From assembly GCA_028714475.1 (NCBI GenBank), contig JAQTNC010000007.1:1-44792 (forward strand): a stretch of 44,792 nucleotides of DNA, written 5' to 3'. The position numbers and the translations under genes were made by a program. The DNA is from Patescibacteria group bacterium. GTDB taxonomy: Bacteria; Patescibacteriota; Patescibacteriia; SG8-24. The notes below the pieces were generated by a model. That model was not told where the DNA came from. It searched no databases and was given only the letters and a program-made list of their open reading frames with translations. This document shows, in pieces, positions 29,130-37,738 of the stretch; position 1 is the stretch's first letter; each line of letters begins with the position of its first letter.

Positions 29130-29759
29130 ATGTGGAATAAATTGCCAATTCGAAACAGGGGTCTTAGGTCCGTTCTCGCCGTATTCGTGGGCGTCGGGCT
29201 TATGACGACGGCCGTCTACGCCGCAACAACCGCCAGCTCCAAGCCCATCAAGATGCCGGCCATCAAGGGCAAGCCGACGGTCACGAAGCTCGCCGCACCG
29301 CCGAAGCTCACGGGAGTGCTCAAGGAACTGGACGACCTGACGATTGATGTTCCGGTGCTCGACCTGTCGGCGTCGCCGATTCCTGACCTCAAGTTGTCGT
29401 CGCTCGCCGTGCTCGTGCCAGAACTGCCAAGCAGGGGGGAGTTCAAGAATTTGGCCACGCCGGTGGATACCGCCGTTCAGCCGGAGGTCAACATTGAGAT
29501 ACCAGCACTCGACATCGAGATGCCGACGACGGGTTCGGAGGGCGCGACCGGCGGCGTCGTAGCCGCGCCGGAAACCGGCGCGCCAACGGGCGAGACCGGC
29601 GGTGCGCCTTCGGGCAGCCAAGGCGGTTCGCAGTCAACGGAAGTGAACGCGACCAACTGCGCCCAGTTCGCTTCCATGCCGAGCGTCCAATACTGCAGCT
29701 CGGTTGCGGATCCGAACGGCGCCACACTTTGCACCTCCTGCAAGAACGGGGGTTTCTGA
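29130..29759 (+). CDS. Exported low-complexity protein with a C-terminal Cys cluster
   Basis: 209 residues. It has a signal-like N-terminus (RSVLAVFVGVGLMTTAVYA-AT), a Lys/Pro-rich section, then Asp/Leu/Pro-rich beta-like repeats (DVPVLDLSASPIPDLKLSS), an acidic Gly/Thr/Ser linker, and a compact end with four Cys (NCAQF, QYCSS, LCTSC). It starts 13 bp after the 950-residue protein, so both are probably one operon and may act together at the surface. No family is recognised. Confidence 0.65.
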   Translation: MWNKLPIRNRGLRSVLAVFVGVGLMTTAVYAATTASSKPIKMPAIKGKPTVTKLAAPPKLTGVLKELDDLTIDVPVLDLSASPIPDLKLSSLAVLVPELPSRGEFKNLATPVDTAVQPEVNIEIPALDIEMPTTGSEGATGGVVAAPETGAPTGETGGAPSGSQGGSQSTEVNATNCAQFASMPSVQYCSSVADPNGATLCTSCKNGGF

Positions 29760-29784
29760 AGCCAGTCAGCCGAACATGACAAGA

Positions 29785-29813
29785 AACGGGCGCGCCACGA
29801 GCGCGTCCGTTTT
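29785..29813 (+). terminator. Rho-independent terminator
   Basis: An 11-bp stem with one G-U pair (29785-29795 and 29801-29811) leads into a short T run, 25 bp after the stop. Confidence 0.8.
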
Positions 29814-29839
29814 GAATGTGGTAAAATTTATACATGGGC

Positions 29840-29886
29840 TATAATTGCGAAATACAACCGTAGCGGCGCGACCCTGTCGCGCCCCA
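29840..29886 (+). promoter_or_regulatory. -10 element and leader repeat before pduL
   Basis: A consensus TATAAT (29840-29845) without an evident -35. The leader contains a GGCGCGA/TCGCGCC hairpin (29865-29871 and 29877-29883), the second copy of a short repeat also present after the oxidoreductase operon. Confidence 0.45.
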
Positions 29887-29895
29887 CAAATAATT

Positions 29896-30477
29896 ATGGA
29901 TGAGTTAATGAAAAAAGTCCGCGTCGAGGTGTCGGCGCGCCATGTGCATCTGTCGCAAGCCGATCAGGACAAGCTGTTCGGCCCGGGTTATCAGATGAAA
30001 ATCCTCAAGGAGCTGTCCCAACACGGGCAGTGGGCGGCCGAGGAAACCGTCATCGTGCGGGGCCCGAAAGGCGAACTCAAGCTGCGCAACCTCGGTCCAT
30101 GCCGCGCCGCTACCCAGGTCGAGCTGTCGCGCACCGATTGTTTTGCCCTCGGCGTGCCGGCGGTGCTGAAATTATCCGGCGACTTGGAAGGAACGCACGG
30201 TTGCCGTTTGATTGGTCCGGCTGGTGAAGTGGAACTCCCGCAAGGGGTCATGGTGGCTCTTCGGCACCTGCACATTTCCGACACGCAAGCGGCCGAGCGC
30301 GGGCTCAAGAACGGCGACAAGATCAAGGTGCGCGTCGGCGGACCGCGAGGTTTAGTGTTCGAGGAAATAAACGTTCGCACCAACCCCGACTTCGACGCGT
30401 CCATTCATCTCGACACGGATGAAGGCAATGCGGTCTGGGCCGACGTTAAGGGCGCGACAGGCGAAATCGTTGAATGA
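29896..30477 (+). CDS. pduL: PduL-type phosphate acyltransferase (phosphotransacylase)
   Basis: 193 residues from the ATG at 29896; the in-frame ATG at 29845 overlaps the -10 element. The duplicated beta-barrel halves carry the zinc-site histidines: ARHVHLS (His16, His18) and LRHLHIS (His124, His126). Conserved GPKGEL and GCRLIGPAG segments follow the family. PduL enzymes exchange CoA and phosphate on acetyl- or propionyl-CoA. No N-terminal encapsulation peptide is present, so this is a free cytoplasmic enzyme rather than a microcompartment cargo. Its stop overlaps the ackA start, making an acyl-CoA to acyl-phosphate to ATP pair. Confidence 0.92.
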   Translation: MDELMKKVRVEVSARHVHLSQADQDKLFGPGYQMKILKELSQHGQWAAEETVIVRGPKGELKLRNLGPCRAATQVELSRTDCFALGVPAVLKLSGDLEGTHGCRLIGPAGEVELPQGVMVALRHLHISDTQAAERGLKNGDKIKVRVGGPRGLVFEEINVRTNPDFDASIHLDTDEGNAVWADVKGATGEIVE

Positions 30478-31628
30478 TTATGATTCTCGTCATCAACTCC
30501 GGCAGTTCCAGTCTTAAGTTTCGACTGTATGACGACCTCCTGCGCGAACTCGCCGGTGGGTTGATTGAGCGTTTGGGACAGAAAAACTCCTTCATGGAAT
30601 GGCAGGTGGGCGTGGCGAAGAAGCGACGCGATTATTCGAACGGCATCGAGAACCACGAACGCGGCTTGGTCGAGGTGTTCGCCACGCTGAAGCAAGCGGG
30701 CTTCAATCCCGTCGAGATTGCTTCGGTTGGCCATCGCGTGGTGCACGGCGGCGAGGAATTCGTCCGGCCGACGATCGTGACCAAGACAATTCTGAAACGG
30801 ATCGCCGAATACAACCGCCTCGCGCCGCTCCACAACCCCGCCAACCTCAAGGGCATCGCCTCGTGCATGAAGTTGCTGCCGCGCGCTAAAAACGTCGCCG
30901 TGTTCGACACGGCGTTCTATCGAACCCTGCCGGACTACGCGTACATGTATGCCTTGCCGTGGGATTATTACCGCCAGTACCGCATCCGTAAGTACGGCTT
31001 TCATGGCATCTCGCACGAGTACGTGACGCGGGAAGCGGCGAGGCTTTTGAAAAGACCATACTCAAAACTGAAACTCGTTTCCTGTCATCTCGGTTCCGGC
31101 GCGTCGGTGACGGCGGTCAAGAACGGCCAGGCAGTCGAAACAACCATGGGGTTCACGCCGCTTGAGGGCCTCACCATGTCCACGCGCTGTGGCGACATCG
31201 ATCCGGCCATACCGACGTACCTGATGCGCGAACTGGGGCTGACCGCCAACCAGGTTGATGACGTCCTGAACCGCAAGTCAGGAATTTACGGATTGACCGG
31301 CTTCAAGGACCTGCGCGACGTGCTCACGGCCGCCGGCGAACGCGTGCCGGGTTACAGGATGAAACGCAAGGTGACGCCGGAACTGCGCCGCCGTTGTCGG
31401 CTCGCGCTCGACGTCTTCTGTTATGACATCGCGCGCTACATCGGTCAGTTCGCCGCCGTCATGGGCGGCATTGACGCGGTCGTCTTCACGGCCGGAGTGG
31501 GGGAGCGCAGTGAAATCATCCGTCGGCGTGTCTTGAAATTCATCTCGTTGCCTAAAAAGGCGAAAGTCCTGGTCGTGCCGACCAATGAGGAATTGATGAT
31601 TGCGCGGGAGACGCGGCGGCTGGCCTGA
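30474..31628 (+). CDS. ackA: Acetate kinase
   Basis: 384 residues (the ATG at 30480 gives the more usual start MILVINSGSSSLKF). ASKHA-fold motifs are VINSGSSSLKF, GHRVVHGG, DTAFYRTLP, YGFHGISHEYV, LVSCHLGSGASV, TMGFTPLEGLTMSTRCGDIDP and TAGVGERSEIIR; all key residues look present. It transfers phosphate from acetyl-phosphate to ADP. With PduL and the 2-oxoacid:ferredoxin oxidoreductase 5 kb upstream it can complete a route from a 2-oxoacid such as pyruvate to acetate with ATP formation, a typical energy source in fermentative Patescibacteria. Confidence 0.96.
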   Translation: MIMILVINSGSSSLKFRLYDDLLRELAGGLIERLGQKNSFMEWQVGVAKKRRDYSNGIENHERGLVEVFATLKQAGFNPVEIASVGHRVVHGGEEFVRPTIVTKTILKRIAEYNRLAPLHNPANLKGIASCMKLLPRAKNVAVFDTAFYRTLPDYAYMYALPWDYYRQYRIRKYGFHGISHEYVTREAARLLKRPYSKLKLVSCHLGSGASVTAVKNGQAVETTMGFTPLEGLTMSTRCGDIDPAIPTYLMRELGLTANQVDDVLNRKSGIYGLTGFKDLRDVLTAAGERVPGYRMKRKVTPELRRRCRLALDVFCYDIARYIGQFAAVMGGIDAVVFTAGVGERSEIIRRRVLKFISLPKKAKVLVVPTNEELMIARETRRLA

Positions 31629-31655
31629 CGGACGCGGATCGCATCGGCGTTTTGA

Positions 31656-31684
31656 TTGACAAAGCGTTGATTTTGTGGCATAGT
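31656..31684 (+). promoter_or_regulatory. Promoter of the zinc-knuckle gene
   Basis: TTGACA (31656-31661), 17 bp, then CATAGT (31679-31684). The leader of ~25 nt has no clear Shine-Dalgarno. Confidence 0.55.
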
Positions 31685-31715
31685 GTATAAAACATAATCA
31701 TCAATATATTTTCGT

Positions 31716-31991
31716 ATGTTCGGATTTGGTTCACGAGAAACCGGTGTTGAAAAGTGCCAACACGGCGTTCCCAAAGGAGAGACTTGCCGCGAGTGCGTGG
31801 ATCAGAAGGGTCAGTTGTTGAGTGTGAAGGAGGTCATGGAGCTCGAGACCGCGAACACTTGTCCGCACGGCAAGAATTATCTCGACTGTCCTGAATGCAA
31901 AAAAAGCGGCTGGCAACCGTTGCTTCACGGGCAGATGCCCCCGGGAGAGCTTGATCGGCTGTTAAAAGGAGAGGACAAAAAGGACGAGTAG
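31716..31991 (+). CDS. Small protein with two CxHG-x(5-6)-CxxC zinc knuckles
   Basis: 91 residues. Two copies of the same Cys/His unit are seen: C14-x-H16-G...C24-x2-C27 and C49-x-H51-G...C58-x2-C61. Each can provide a complete C-H-C-C zinc site. Between them lies a helical, acidic linker (SVKEVMELETAN), and the C-terminus is charged. I do not recognise a named family. It has its own promoter and a GC hairpin downstream. Such small zinc proteins usually bind RNA, DNA or partner proteins; nothing here decides which. Confidence 0.7.
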   Translation: MFGFGSRETGVEKCQHGVPKGETCRECVDQKGQLLSVKEVMELETANTCPHGKNYLDCPECKKSGWQPLLHGQMPPGELDRLLKGEDKKDE

Positions 31992-32027
31992 GGCCTCCGT
32001 AAGCCGAACCACAGAATGACCAATAGT

Positions 32028-32050
32028 ACCGCGGCCTGACCGGCCGCGGT
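32028..32050 (+). terminator. GC-rich terminator-like hairpin
   Basis: A perfect 9-bp stem ACCGCGGCC/GGCCGCGGT (32028-32036 and 32042-32050) with a 5-nt loop, but a poor T run after it. Confidence 0.6.
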
Positions 32051-32075
32051 TATAGTATGGGCGGGTTTAGCCAAT

Positions 32076-32136
32076 GGCTGTTAGTCGGTAGCGGTGTCGC
32101 GCTGATGACTACTACTGACCAGCAGCTACTGACTGG
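32076..32136. repeat. Tandem-repeat hairpin (GGTAGC/ACTACT type)
   Basis: Degenerate units GTTAGTCGGTAGC face ACTACTACTGACC and AGCAGCTACTGACT, allowing an imperfect hairpin. A GGGCGGG/CCCGCCC pair (32059-32065 and 32154-32160) flanks it. It is the same kind of structure as at 44592, 35688, 38149 and 22920. Confidence 0.5.
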
Positions 32137-32220
32137 ATAGGTGCTTGATTATGCCCGCCCGTAAGTTTAATATATGTAACGCAAGCCTTGACCGGCCAAG
32201 CCGGCCCTGATTTTGTTTTG

Positions 32221-33864
32221 ATGTTCTCCCGCCTGCTCAACATCAAGTCCCACACCGTCGTTTCCGCCGCCGCCGTTCTTGGGCTGGCGTCGCTTTTGAG
32301 TCGGCTCGCCGGCGTCATCCGTGACCGGTTGCTCTCCGGCCAGTTCGGCGCAGGCGCGGATCTCGACGCCTACTACGCCGCTTTCCGTGCGCCGGATTTC
32401 ATCTATTCGCTGTTCGTCTTCGGCGCCATCAGCGCGGGTTTTATCCCGGTTTTCGCCGCTTATGTCAAGAATGCCGAAGCTGAGAACGCATCCGACGACG
32501 ACCGCGCCTGGGATTTGGCTTCGCGCGTCTTGACCGTGCTCGGTCTGGCCTTGGCCGCGCTGGCCGGCCTTGGTGCCCTGCTCGCTCCCTGGTTCCTGCC
32601 GGCACTGACGCCGGGCTTTTCCCCTGAACAGCAGCAACAGACGATTGAGCTGACGCGCATCATGTTCCTTTCGCCGGTTCTGTTGGGGTTGTCCGGCGTG
32701 TTGGGCGGCATCCTTCAGACCTACCGGCGTTTCCTGGTTTACTCGATCGCGCCGATTCTCTACAACGTCGGCATTATTTTCGGCACGCTTTTCCTGGCGC
32801 CGGCCTTCGGCATCCGCGGCGTTGCCTTCGGCGTCGTCCTCGGCGCGCTCCTGCATTGCGCCGTCCAGCTCTGGGCCTGTCTTGCGTTCGGATTCCGTTT
32901 CCGCTTCCGGCCCGATCCGCGCCACGACGGCGTGCGCGACATCGTCCGTCTCATGCTGCCGCGCACCGCCGGCTTGGCCGTGAGCCAGATCAACCTGCTC
33001 ATCCTCACCGGCGTCGCCTCGACGGTCGGTGTCGGTTCCATCGCCGTCTTCAATCTCGCCAATAATCTCCAGAGCTTTCCGGTGAACATCCTCGGCGTCT
33101 CCTTCGCGGTCGCGGCCTTTCCGTTTATCGCCGACTTGGCTGTCCGCGGCCGCCACGACGAGATGGCGGAATCGTTCTCCCGCACCGTGCGCAACGTGCT
33201 TTTCACCATCGTGCCCGCCACGGTTTTTTTCCTGCTCCTGCGCGCGCAGATCGTCCGCGTCGTCCTGGGCAGCGGCCGCTTTGACTGGGCCGACACGATT
33301 GATACCGCCGACGCCCTCGCCTTCTTCACCTTGTCGCTTTTCGCCCAGGCGCTCCTGCCGCTCGTGGTGCGCGTCTTTTTCGCCGTCAAGGACGCGGTGA
33401 CGCCGCTTCTCGTCGGCGTGATGGCGGTGATCTTCGAGCGGACGCTCGCTTGGTGGTTCATGTCGCGCGGCCTCGGCACGCCCGGCTTGGCCTTGGCTTT
33501 TTCCGTCGGGAGCATCCTCAACCTGGTTGCGTTATGGATTTTCCTGCGTCTTCGGGTGGGCAGCCTGCGCGAGGCCGCCATCTGCCGTTCGGTGGCGGTG
33601 ATGAGCGTCGGCGCCTTGATCATGGCGGTCGTCATGCAGGCCGCCAAATACGCCGTCGCCCCGCTCGTGGACATGCGCTCGTTTGTCGGCATTTTCCTGC
33701 AGGGCGCGGTGGCCGGAACGCTCGGCCTCGCGGCGTATTTCGGCCTGACCTGGCTCGCGGGCAGCGAGGAGGCGCAAGCCGTCGTCGAGATGTACCGTCG
33801 GCGGATGCGGCCGGTGCCGGTCACGGGCGTGCGCCAGGAGGACGGCAACATCAATCCTGAATGA
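32221..33864 (+). CDS. murJ: Lipid II flippase MurJ (MviN)
   Basis: 547 residues from the ATG at 32221; an upstream TTG at 32188 would add 11 unlikely residues. It is a multi-pass MOP-superfamily transporter with about 14 hydrophobic segments. Family features are the N-terminal LASLLSRLAGVIRDRLLSGQFG, DAYYAAFRAPDFIYSLFVFGAISAGFIPVF and later VSQINLLILTGVAS. MurJ moves lipid-linked peptidoglycan precursor across the membrane. The C-terminal ~30 residues are charged and cytoplasmic. It lies 7 bp upstream of lepA, probably as one transcript. Its presence, with the SLT and M15 enzymes, indicates a peptidoglycan wall. Confidence 0.93.
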   Translation: MFSRLLNIKSHTVVSAAAVLGLASLLSRLAGVIRDRLLSGQFGAGADLDAYYAAFRAPDFIYSLFVFGAISAGFIPVFAAYVKNAEAENASDDDRAWDLASRVLTVLGLALAALAGLGALLAPWFLPALTPGFSPEQQQQTIELTRIMFLSPVLLGLSGVLGGILQTYRRFLVYSIAPILYNVGIIFGTLFLAPAFGIRGVAFGVVLGALLHCAVQLWACLAFGFRFRFRPDPRHDGVRDIVRLMLPRTAGLAVSQINLLILTGVASTVGVGSIAVFNLANNLQSFPVNILGVSFAVAAFPFIADLAVRGRHDEMAESFSRTVRNVLFTIVPATVFFLLLRAQIVRVVLGSGRFDWADTIDTADALAFFTLSLFAQALLPLVVRVFFAVKDAVTPLLVGVMAVIFERTLAWWFMSRGLGTPGLALAFSVGSILNLVALWIFLRLRVGSLREAAICRSVAVMSVGALIMAVVMQAAKYAVAPLVDMRSFVGIFLQGAVAGTLGLAAYFGLTWLAGSEEAQAVVEMYRRRMRPVPVTGVRQEDGNINPE

Positions 33865-33871
33865 GCGGCCT

Positions 33872-35683
33872 ATGAATGATATCCGCAATTTCTGCATCAT
33901 CGCGCACATCGACCACGGCAAGTCCACGCTGGCCGACCGTTTGCTTGAGGCGACCGGCACGGTGACGAAGCGCGAGATGCGCGACCAGTTGCTCGACCAG
34001 ATGGACATCGAACGCGAACGCGGCATCACCATCAAGCTTCAGCCGGTCCGCATGAATTATTCGTCCGGCGGCAAGGACTGCGTCCTGAACCTGATCGACA
34101 CTCCTGGTCACGTGGATTTCACCTATGAGGTGTCGCGGTCGCTCGCGGCGGTCGAAGGCGCCATCCTGCTTGTGGACGCGACGCAGGGCGTCCAGGCGCA
34201 GACCATCGGCAACCTTTACCTGGCGCTCGACCAGGATTTGGCCGTCATTCCGGTCGTCAACAAGATAGACTTGCCGAACGCGGACCGGGACCGCACGCGC
34301 GACGAGATTGTCCACCTGCTCGGCTGCCGGCCAGAAGACATCCTGTATGCTTCCGGCAAAACCGGCGTTGGCGTGCCGGAAATCCTCGAGACGGTCATTA
34401 AACGCGTGCCGCCACCGGCTGGCGAAACCAGCCGACCGCTCCGCGCCCTCGTTTTTGATTCGACCTATGACCCATACAAGGGCGTCGTCGCCTTCGTCCG
34501 CGTCGTGGACGGTGAACTGCGCGCCGGCGACCGCCTGCGTCTGGCGGCCGGCAACGTGACGAGCGAGACGCTGGAGGTCGGGTATTTCAAGCCCAAGATG
34601 AAAGCCGCTGACCGACTCGTCGCCGGCGACATCGGCTACATCGTTACCGGCCTCAAGGACATCGAGTCCTGCCGCGTCGGCGATACCGTGACCGTGCCGA
34701 ATTTCCGCGAGCTCGGCGTTACGCCGCTTCCGGGCTACAAGCAGATCACCCCGATGGTGTTCGCGGGCATCTTCCCGCAGGAAGGCGACGAATTCGACAA
34801 GCTGCGCGAGGCGATGCTCAAGCTCAAGCTGAACGACGCCTCGCTCACCTTCGAGCCGGAGCGCCAGACCGCGCTCGGTTTCGGCTTCCGCACCGGCCTG
34901 CTCGGCTTGCTCCATCTGGAGATCGTCCAGGAGCGGTTGAAACGCGAGCATAATCTCGACGTCGTCGTGACCACGCCCTCGGTCGCCTACCGCGTGGAGA
35001 AAACCGACGACACGAGCATGGTCGCCAAGAGCCCGCAGGACCTGCCCGACCGCACGAACATCCGTTCCATCGCCGAACCGTGGGTCAAGGCCGACATCAT
35101 CGTGCCGCGCGAATTCATCGGCGGCGTGATGGCGCTCGTGCAGGAGAAGCGGGGCCTTTACCGCGACACCGAATACATGACCGCCGAGGCCAGCTCCGCC
35201 AGCCGCGTGCTCCTGCACTACGAGTTGCCGCTCTCGTCCATTCTCGTGGATTTTTATGACCGGCTGAAGAGCGCGTCGTCCGGCTATGCCTCATTGAGCT
35301 ACGAGTTCCTCGATTACCGCCCGGCCGACGTCGTGAGGATGGATATCCTCGTGGCCGAGGAGCCGGTCGAGGCGCTGGCCTCCATCGTTTACGAGGACGC
35401 CGCCGCGCGCATCGGCCGGCGCATCTGCGAGACGCTCAAGGAGTCGTTACCGCGCCAGCAGTTCGAAATCAAGATCCAGGCGGCCATCGGCGCGAAGATC
35501 GTCGCTTCGGAACGCCTGGCGCCATATCGCAAGGACGTGATAGGATACCTGTCTGGCGGCGACTGGACGCGCAAGCAGAAACTGCTCAACAAACAGAAGA
35601 AAGGCAAGAAGCGCATGGCGAAGCAAGGCCGCGTCGAAATCCCGCCGGAAGTCTTCTTTAAGGTGCTTAAGAAAAAGGAGTGA
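33872..35683 (+). CDS. lepA: Elongation factor 4 (LepA)
   Basis: 603 residues, the standard length. The GTPase domain has AHIDHGKSTLADRL, ERERGITIK, DTPGHVDF and NKIDLPNAD. The EF-G-like domains II, III and V follow, and the LepA-specific C-terminal domain ends with SGGDWTRKQKLLNKQKKGKKRM. LepA acts on stalled or assembling ribosomes. It follows murJ by 7 bp. A tandem-repeat hairpin begins 5 bp after the stop and may terminate the pair. Confidence 0.97.
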   Translation: MNDIRNFCIIAHIDHGKSTLADRLLEATGTVTKREMRDQLLDQMDIERERGITIKLQPVRMNYSSGGKDCVLNLIDTPGHVDFTYEVSRSLAAVEGAILLVDATQGVQAQTIGNLYLALDQDLAVIPVVNKIDLPNADRDRTRDEIVHLLGCRPEDILYASGKTGVGVPEILETVIKRVPPPAGETSRPLRALVFDSTYDPYKGVVAFVRVVDGELRAGDRLRLAAGNVTSETLEVGYFKPKMKAADRLVAGDIGYIVTGLKDIESCRVGDTVTVPNFRELGVTPLPGYKQITPMVFAGIFPQEGDEFDKLREAMLKLKLNDASLTFEPERQTALGFGFRTGLLGLLHLEIVQERLKREHNLDVVVTTPSVAYRVEKTDDTSMVAKSPQDLPDRTNIRSIAEPWVKADIIVPREFIGGVMALVQEKRGLYRDTEYMTAEASSASRVLLHYELPLSSILVDFYDRLKSASSGYASLSYEFLDYRPADVVRMDILVAEEPVEALASIVYEDAAARIGRRICETLKESLPRQQFEIKIQAAIGAKIVASERLAPYRKDVIGYLSGGDWTRKQKLLNKQKKGKKRMAKQGRVEIPPEVFFKVLKKKE

Positions 35684-35687
35684 CGAC

Positions 35688-35744
35688 AGCCGTAAGCCGT
35701 AAGCTGTAAGGCTTATGGCTTACGGCTTAGGGCTTATGGCTAGG
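35688..35744. repeat. Tandem TAAGCCG-type hairpin
   Basis: Units GCCGTAA GCCGTAA GCTGTAA face GGCTTAT GGCTTAC GGCTTAG GGCTTAT; both arms are seven-base tandem repeats and pair with each other. A close relative lies at 38149. It may act as a terminator after lepA. Confidence 0.7.
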
Positions 35745-35806
35745 CCGTCAAAGCTCCGCAAATCGGCCGAGGTGTGTGCCCCGACCATTCGATAAACCAC
35801 CCATTT

Positions 35807-35941
35807 ATGAAAATCACCATCGGCAAGAAAGTCATCCGTCAGAGCCAGTTGAAGCGCATCGTCTGGATCGCCATCACTGCTTTGGCCGCCGTGGCCATGG
35901 TCATCGGCATGGCCGCTCCGGCGTTCATGGGCGGCAACTAG
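35807..35941 (+). CDS. 44-residue single-span membrane peptide
   Basis: The ATG at 35807 opens 44 codons ending in TAG, 9 bp before recJ. The first ~17 residues are basic and polar (MKITIGKKVIRQSQLKR), then one hydrophobic span (IVWIAITALAAVAMVIGM) and a short AAPAFMGGN end. This is the classic layout of a small inner-membrane peptide with its N-terminus in the cytoplasm. No family is recognised. Tight spacing to recJ suggests co-transcription. Coding status rests on the clear topology and spacing. Confidence 0.55.
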   Translation: MKITIGKKVIRQSQLKRIVWIAITALAAVAMVIGMAAPAFMGGN

Positions 35942-35950
35942 GCCTCGCTT

Positions 35951-37738
35951 ATGGCCAGGATGCGCTGGCGACTAGCGCCGCCGCCGCCCGACGAGGTTCG
36001 TGAGCGGTTTCCCGAATATCCGGCCTCGGTCGTCCAGATGCTTTGGAACCGCGGCCTCGCCACGCAGGAGGCCGTGGACGAGTTTTTGTTGCCTGACTAC
36101 GGTCACGACCTGCATGATCCATTCCTGTTTCGCGACATGCGTCGCGCCTGCGAAAGGGTTTGGCTCGCCATCGAGGCAGGGGAGCGCATCGTCGTCTATA
36201 CCGACTATGACGCGGACGGCGTGACTGGCGCGGCGGTGCTCGTGACCGCCCTTCAGGCGCTCGCGAAAGGCCTTGGCCGCGACTCGGCAACCATCGACAA
36301 GTACATCCCGCATCGCGAAAAGGAAGGCTACGGCGTGAAGCGCGAGGCCGTCGAGGCGTTGGCCGCCGCAGGCATGAACCTCCTCATCACCGTCGATTGC
36401 GGCATCGGTTCCGCGGCGGAAATCGTCAGGGCGCGGGAATTGGGCGTGGAGGCCATTGTCGTTGACCACCATCAGGTGCCGGAAAAGCTGCCGGATTGCC
36501 TCATCCTGCATCCGCTCGTTCGCGGCGAGACTTATCCGTTCAAGTGTCTGGCGGCCGTCGGCGTCGCTTATAAGTTTGCCGTTGGCCTGATGCGTTTTGC
36601 GGAAGAGCGCGGCCTGAAATTCGAGACGGGCTTCGACAAGTGGCTGCTCGACCTGGTTGCCATCGCCACGGTGACGGATTTCATGCCGCTCATCGGGGAG
36701 AACCGGACGCTCGAGAAATACGGCCTCGTTGTCCTCAACAAGACGCGGCGTCCTGGCCTGAAAAAAATAATCGAACTGGCCAGTCTGAAGCCGGGCGCGA
36801 TCGATACCGTGGCCGTGGGCTACTACATCGGCCCGCGCATCAACGCCGCCTCGCGCATGGATCATGCCGACGTGGCTTTCGCGACGGTCATGGCCGCGAC
36901 CGACGAGGAGGCGGATGAATTGGCCCATCGTCTGGAGCGGCTCAACTCTGATCGTCAGAAATACTCCGACGAGATCACTCTCGCCGCAAGGGCGGACGTG
37001 ACGGCGGTCGGCCCGCGGCGCATCCACTTGCTCGCCGGTGACGGCTGGTCGCCGGGCATCGTCGGTCTCATCGCCGGCAAGCTCGTCACGGAAACCGGCG
37101 TGCCGGTCTTCGTCTTCGGGCGCGACGGCGACCGTTATGTCGGCTCCGGTCGAAGCATTCCGGAATTCGACGTCATGGCGGCGCTTGAGAAGGTCAAGCC
37201 GTTCGTGGCCCATTACGGCGGCCATCGCCAGGCCTGCGGGCTGACCATCGAAGGCGAGGCGAATTACCTGGGTTTCCGCGACGCGATGACGGCTTATGCC
37301 GACGAGACGCTGGCCGGCCAGGATTTGCGGCCGACCCTGGAGATTGAAGGCGAGATCCAGCCGGAAGAGATCAACTGGGAACTGATCGACTGGCTGAGCC
37401 GCTTTGAGCCATATGGCGAAGGCAACCGTCGGCCACGCTTCCTGCTCCCCGGCCTGAAACTGTCCGGCGCGGATTTCGTCGGCCGCGAAGGGAAACACGC
37501 GCGGCTGACGGTGCGCGACGCGAACGGGAAAACGCGTCGGCTCATCGGTTTCGGCTTGGCGGCTCCCGCTGCCGAGTTGAAAATGGGGGACTTGGTGGAT
37601 GCCGTCGTTGAAATCGGCGTCAACGAATGGAATGGCAGCCGCGAGATTCAGCTCAAGGCCGTGGATTTTCATCTTGCCGAAACGAGCCGAGCGGCGGCGT
37701 CATCAAAAGAGCGGCAATTAGCCGAAAAGACCATATGA
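35951..37738 (+). CDS. recJ: Single-stranded-DNA exonuclease RecJ
   Basis: 595 residues, normal length. The DHH core has motif I DYDADG (Asp85 onward), ITVDCGIG, the DHH motif VDHHQVP (Asp172) and a later GPRINAASRMDHAD. The DHHA1 domain shows GDGWSPGIVGLIAGK and GSGRSIPEFD, with HYGGHRQACGLTI. A C-terminal OB-fold follows (FVGREGKHARLTV). RecJ degrades 5' ends of single-stranded DNA in recombination and repair. Its stop codon overlaps the RNase HI start by ATGA. Confidence 0.95.
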   Translation: MARMRWRLAPPPPDEVRERFPEYPASVVQMLWNRGLATQEAVDEFLLPDYGHDLHDPFLFRDMRRACERVWLAIEAGERIVVYTDYDADGVTGAAVLVTALQALAKGLGRDSATIDKYIPHREKEGYGVKREAVEALAAAGMNLLITVDCGIGSAAEIVRARELGVEAIVVDHHQVPEKLPDCLILHPLVRGETYPFKCLAAVGVAYKFAVGLMRFAEERGLKFETGFDKWLLDLVAIATVTDFMPLIGENRTLEKYGLVVLNKTRRPGLKKIIELASLKPGAIDTVAVGYYIGPRINAASRMDHADVAFATVMAATDEEADELAHRLERLNSDRQKYSDEITLAARADVTAVGPRRIHLLAGDGWSPGIVGLIAGKLVTETGVPVFVFGRDGDRYVGSGRSIPEFDVMAALEKVKPFVAHYGGHRQACGLTIEGEANYLGFRDAMTAYADETLAGQDLRPTLEIEGEIQPEEINWELIDWLSRFEPYGEGNRRPRFLLPGLKLSGADFVGREGKHARLTVRDANGKTRRLIGFGLAAPAAELKMGDLVDAVVEIGVNEWNGSREIQLKAVDFHLAETSRAAASSKERQLAEKTI

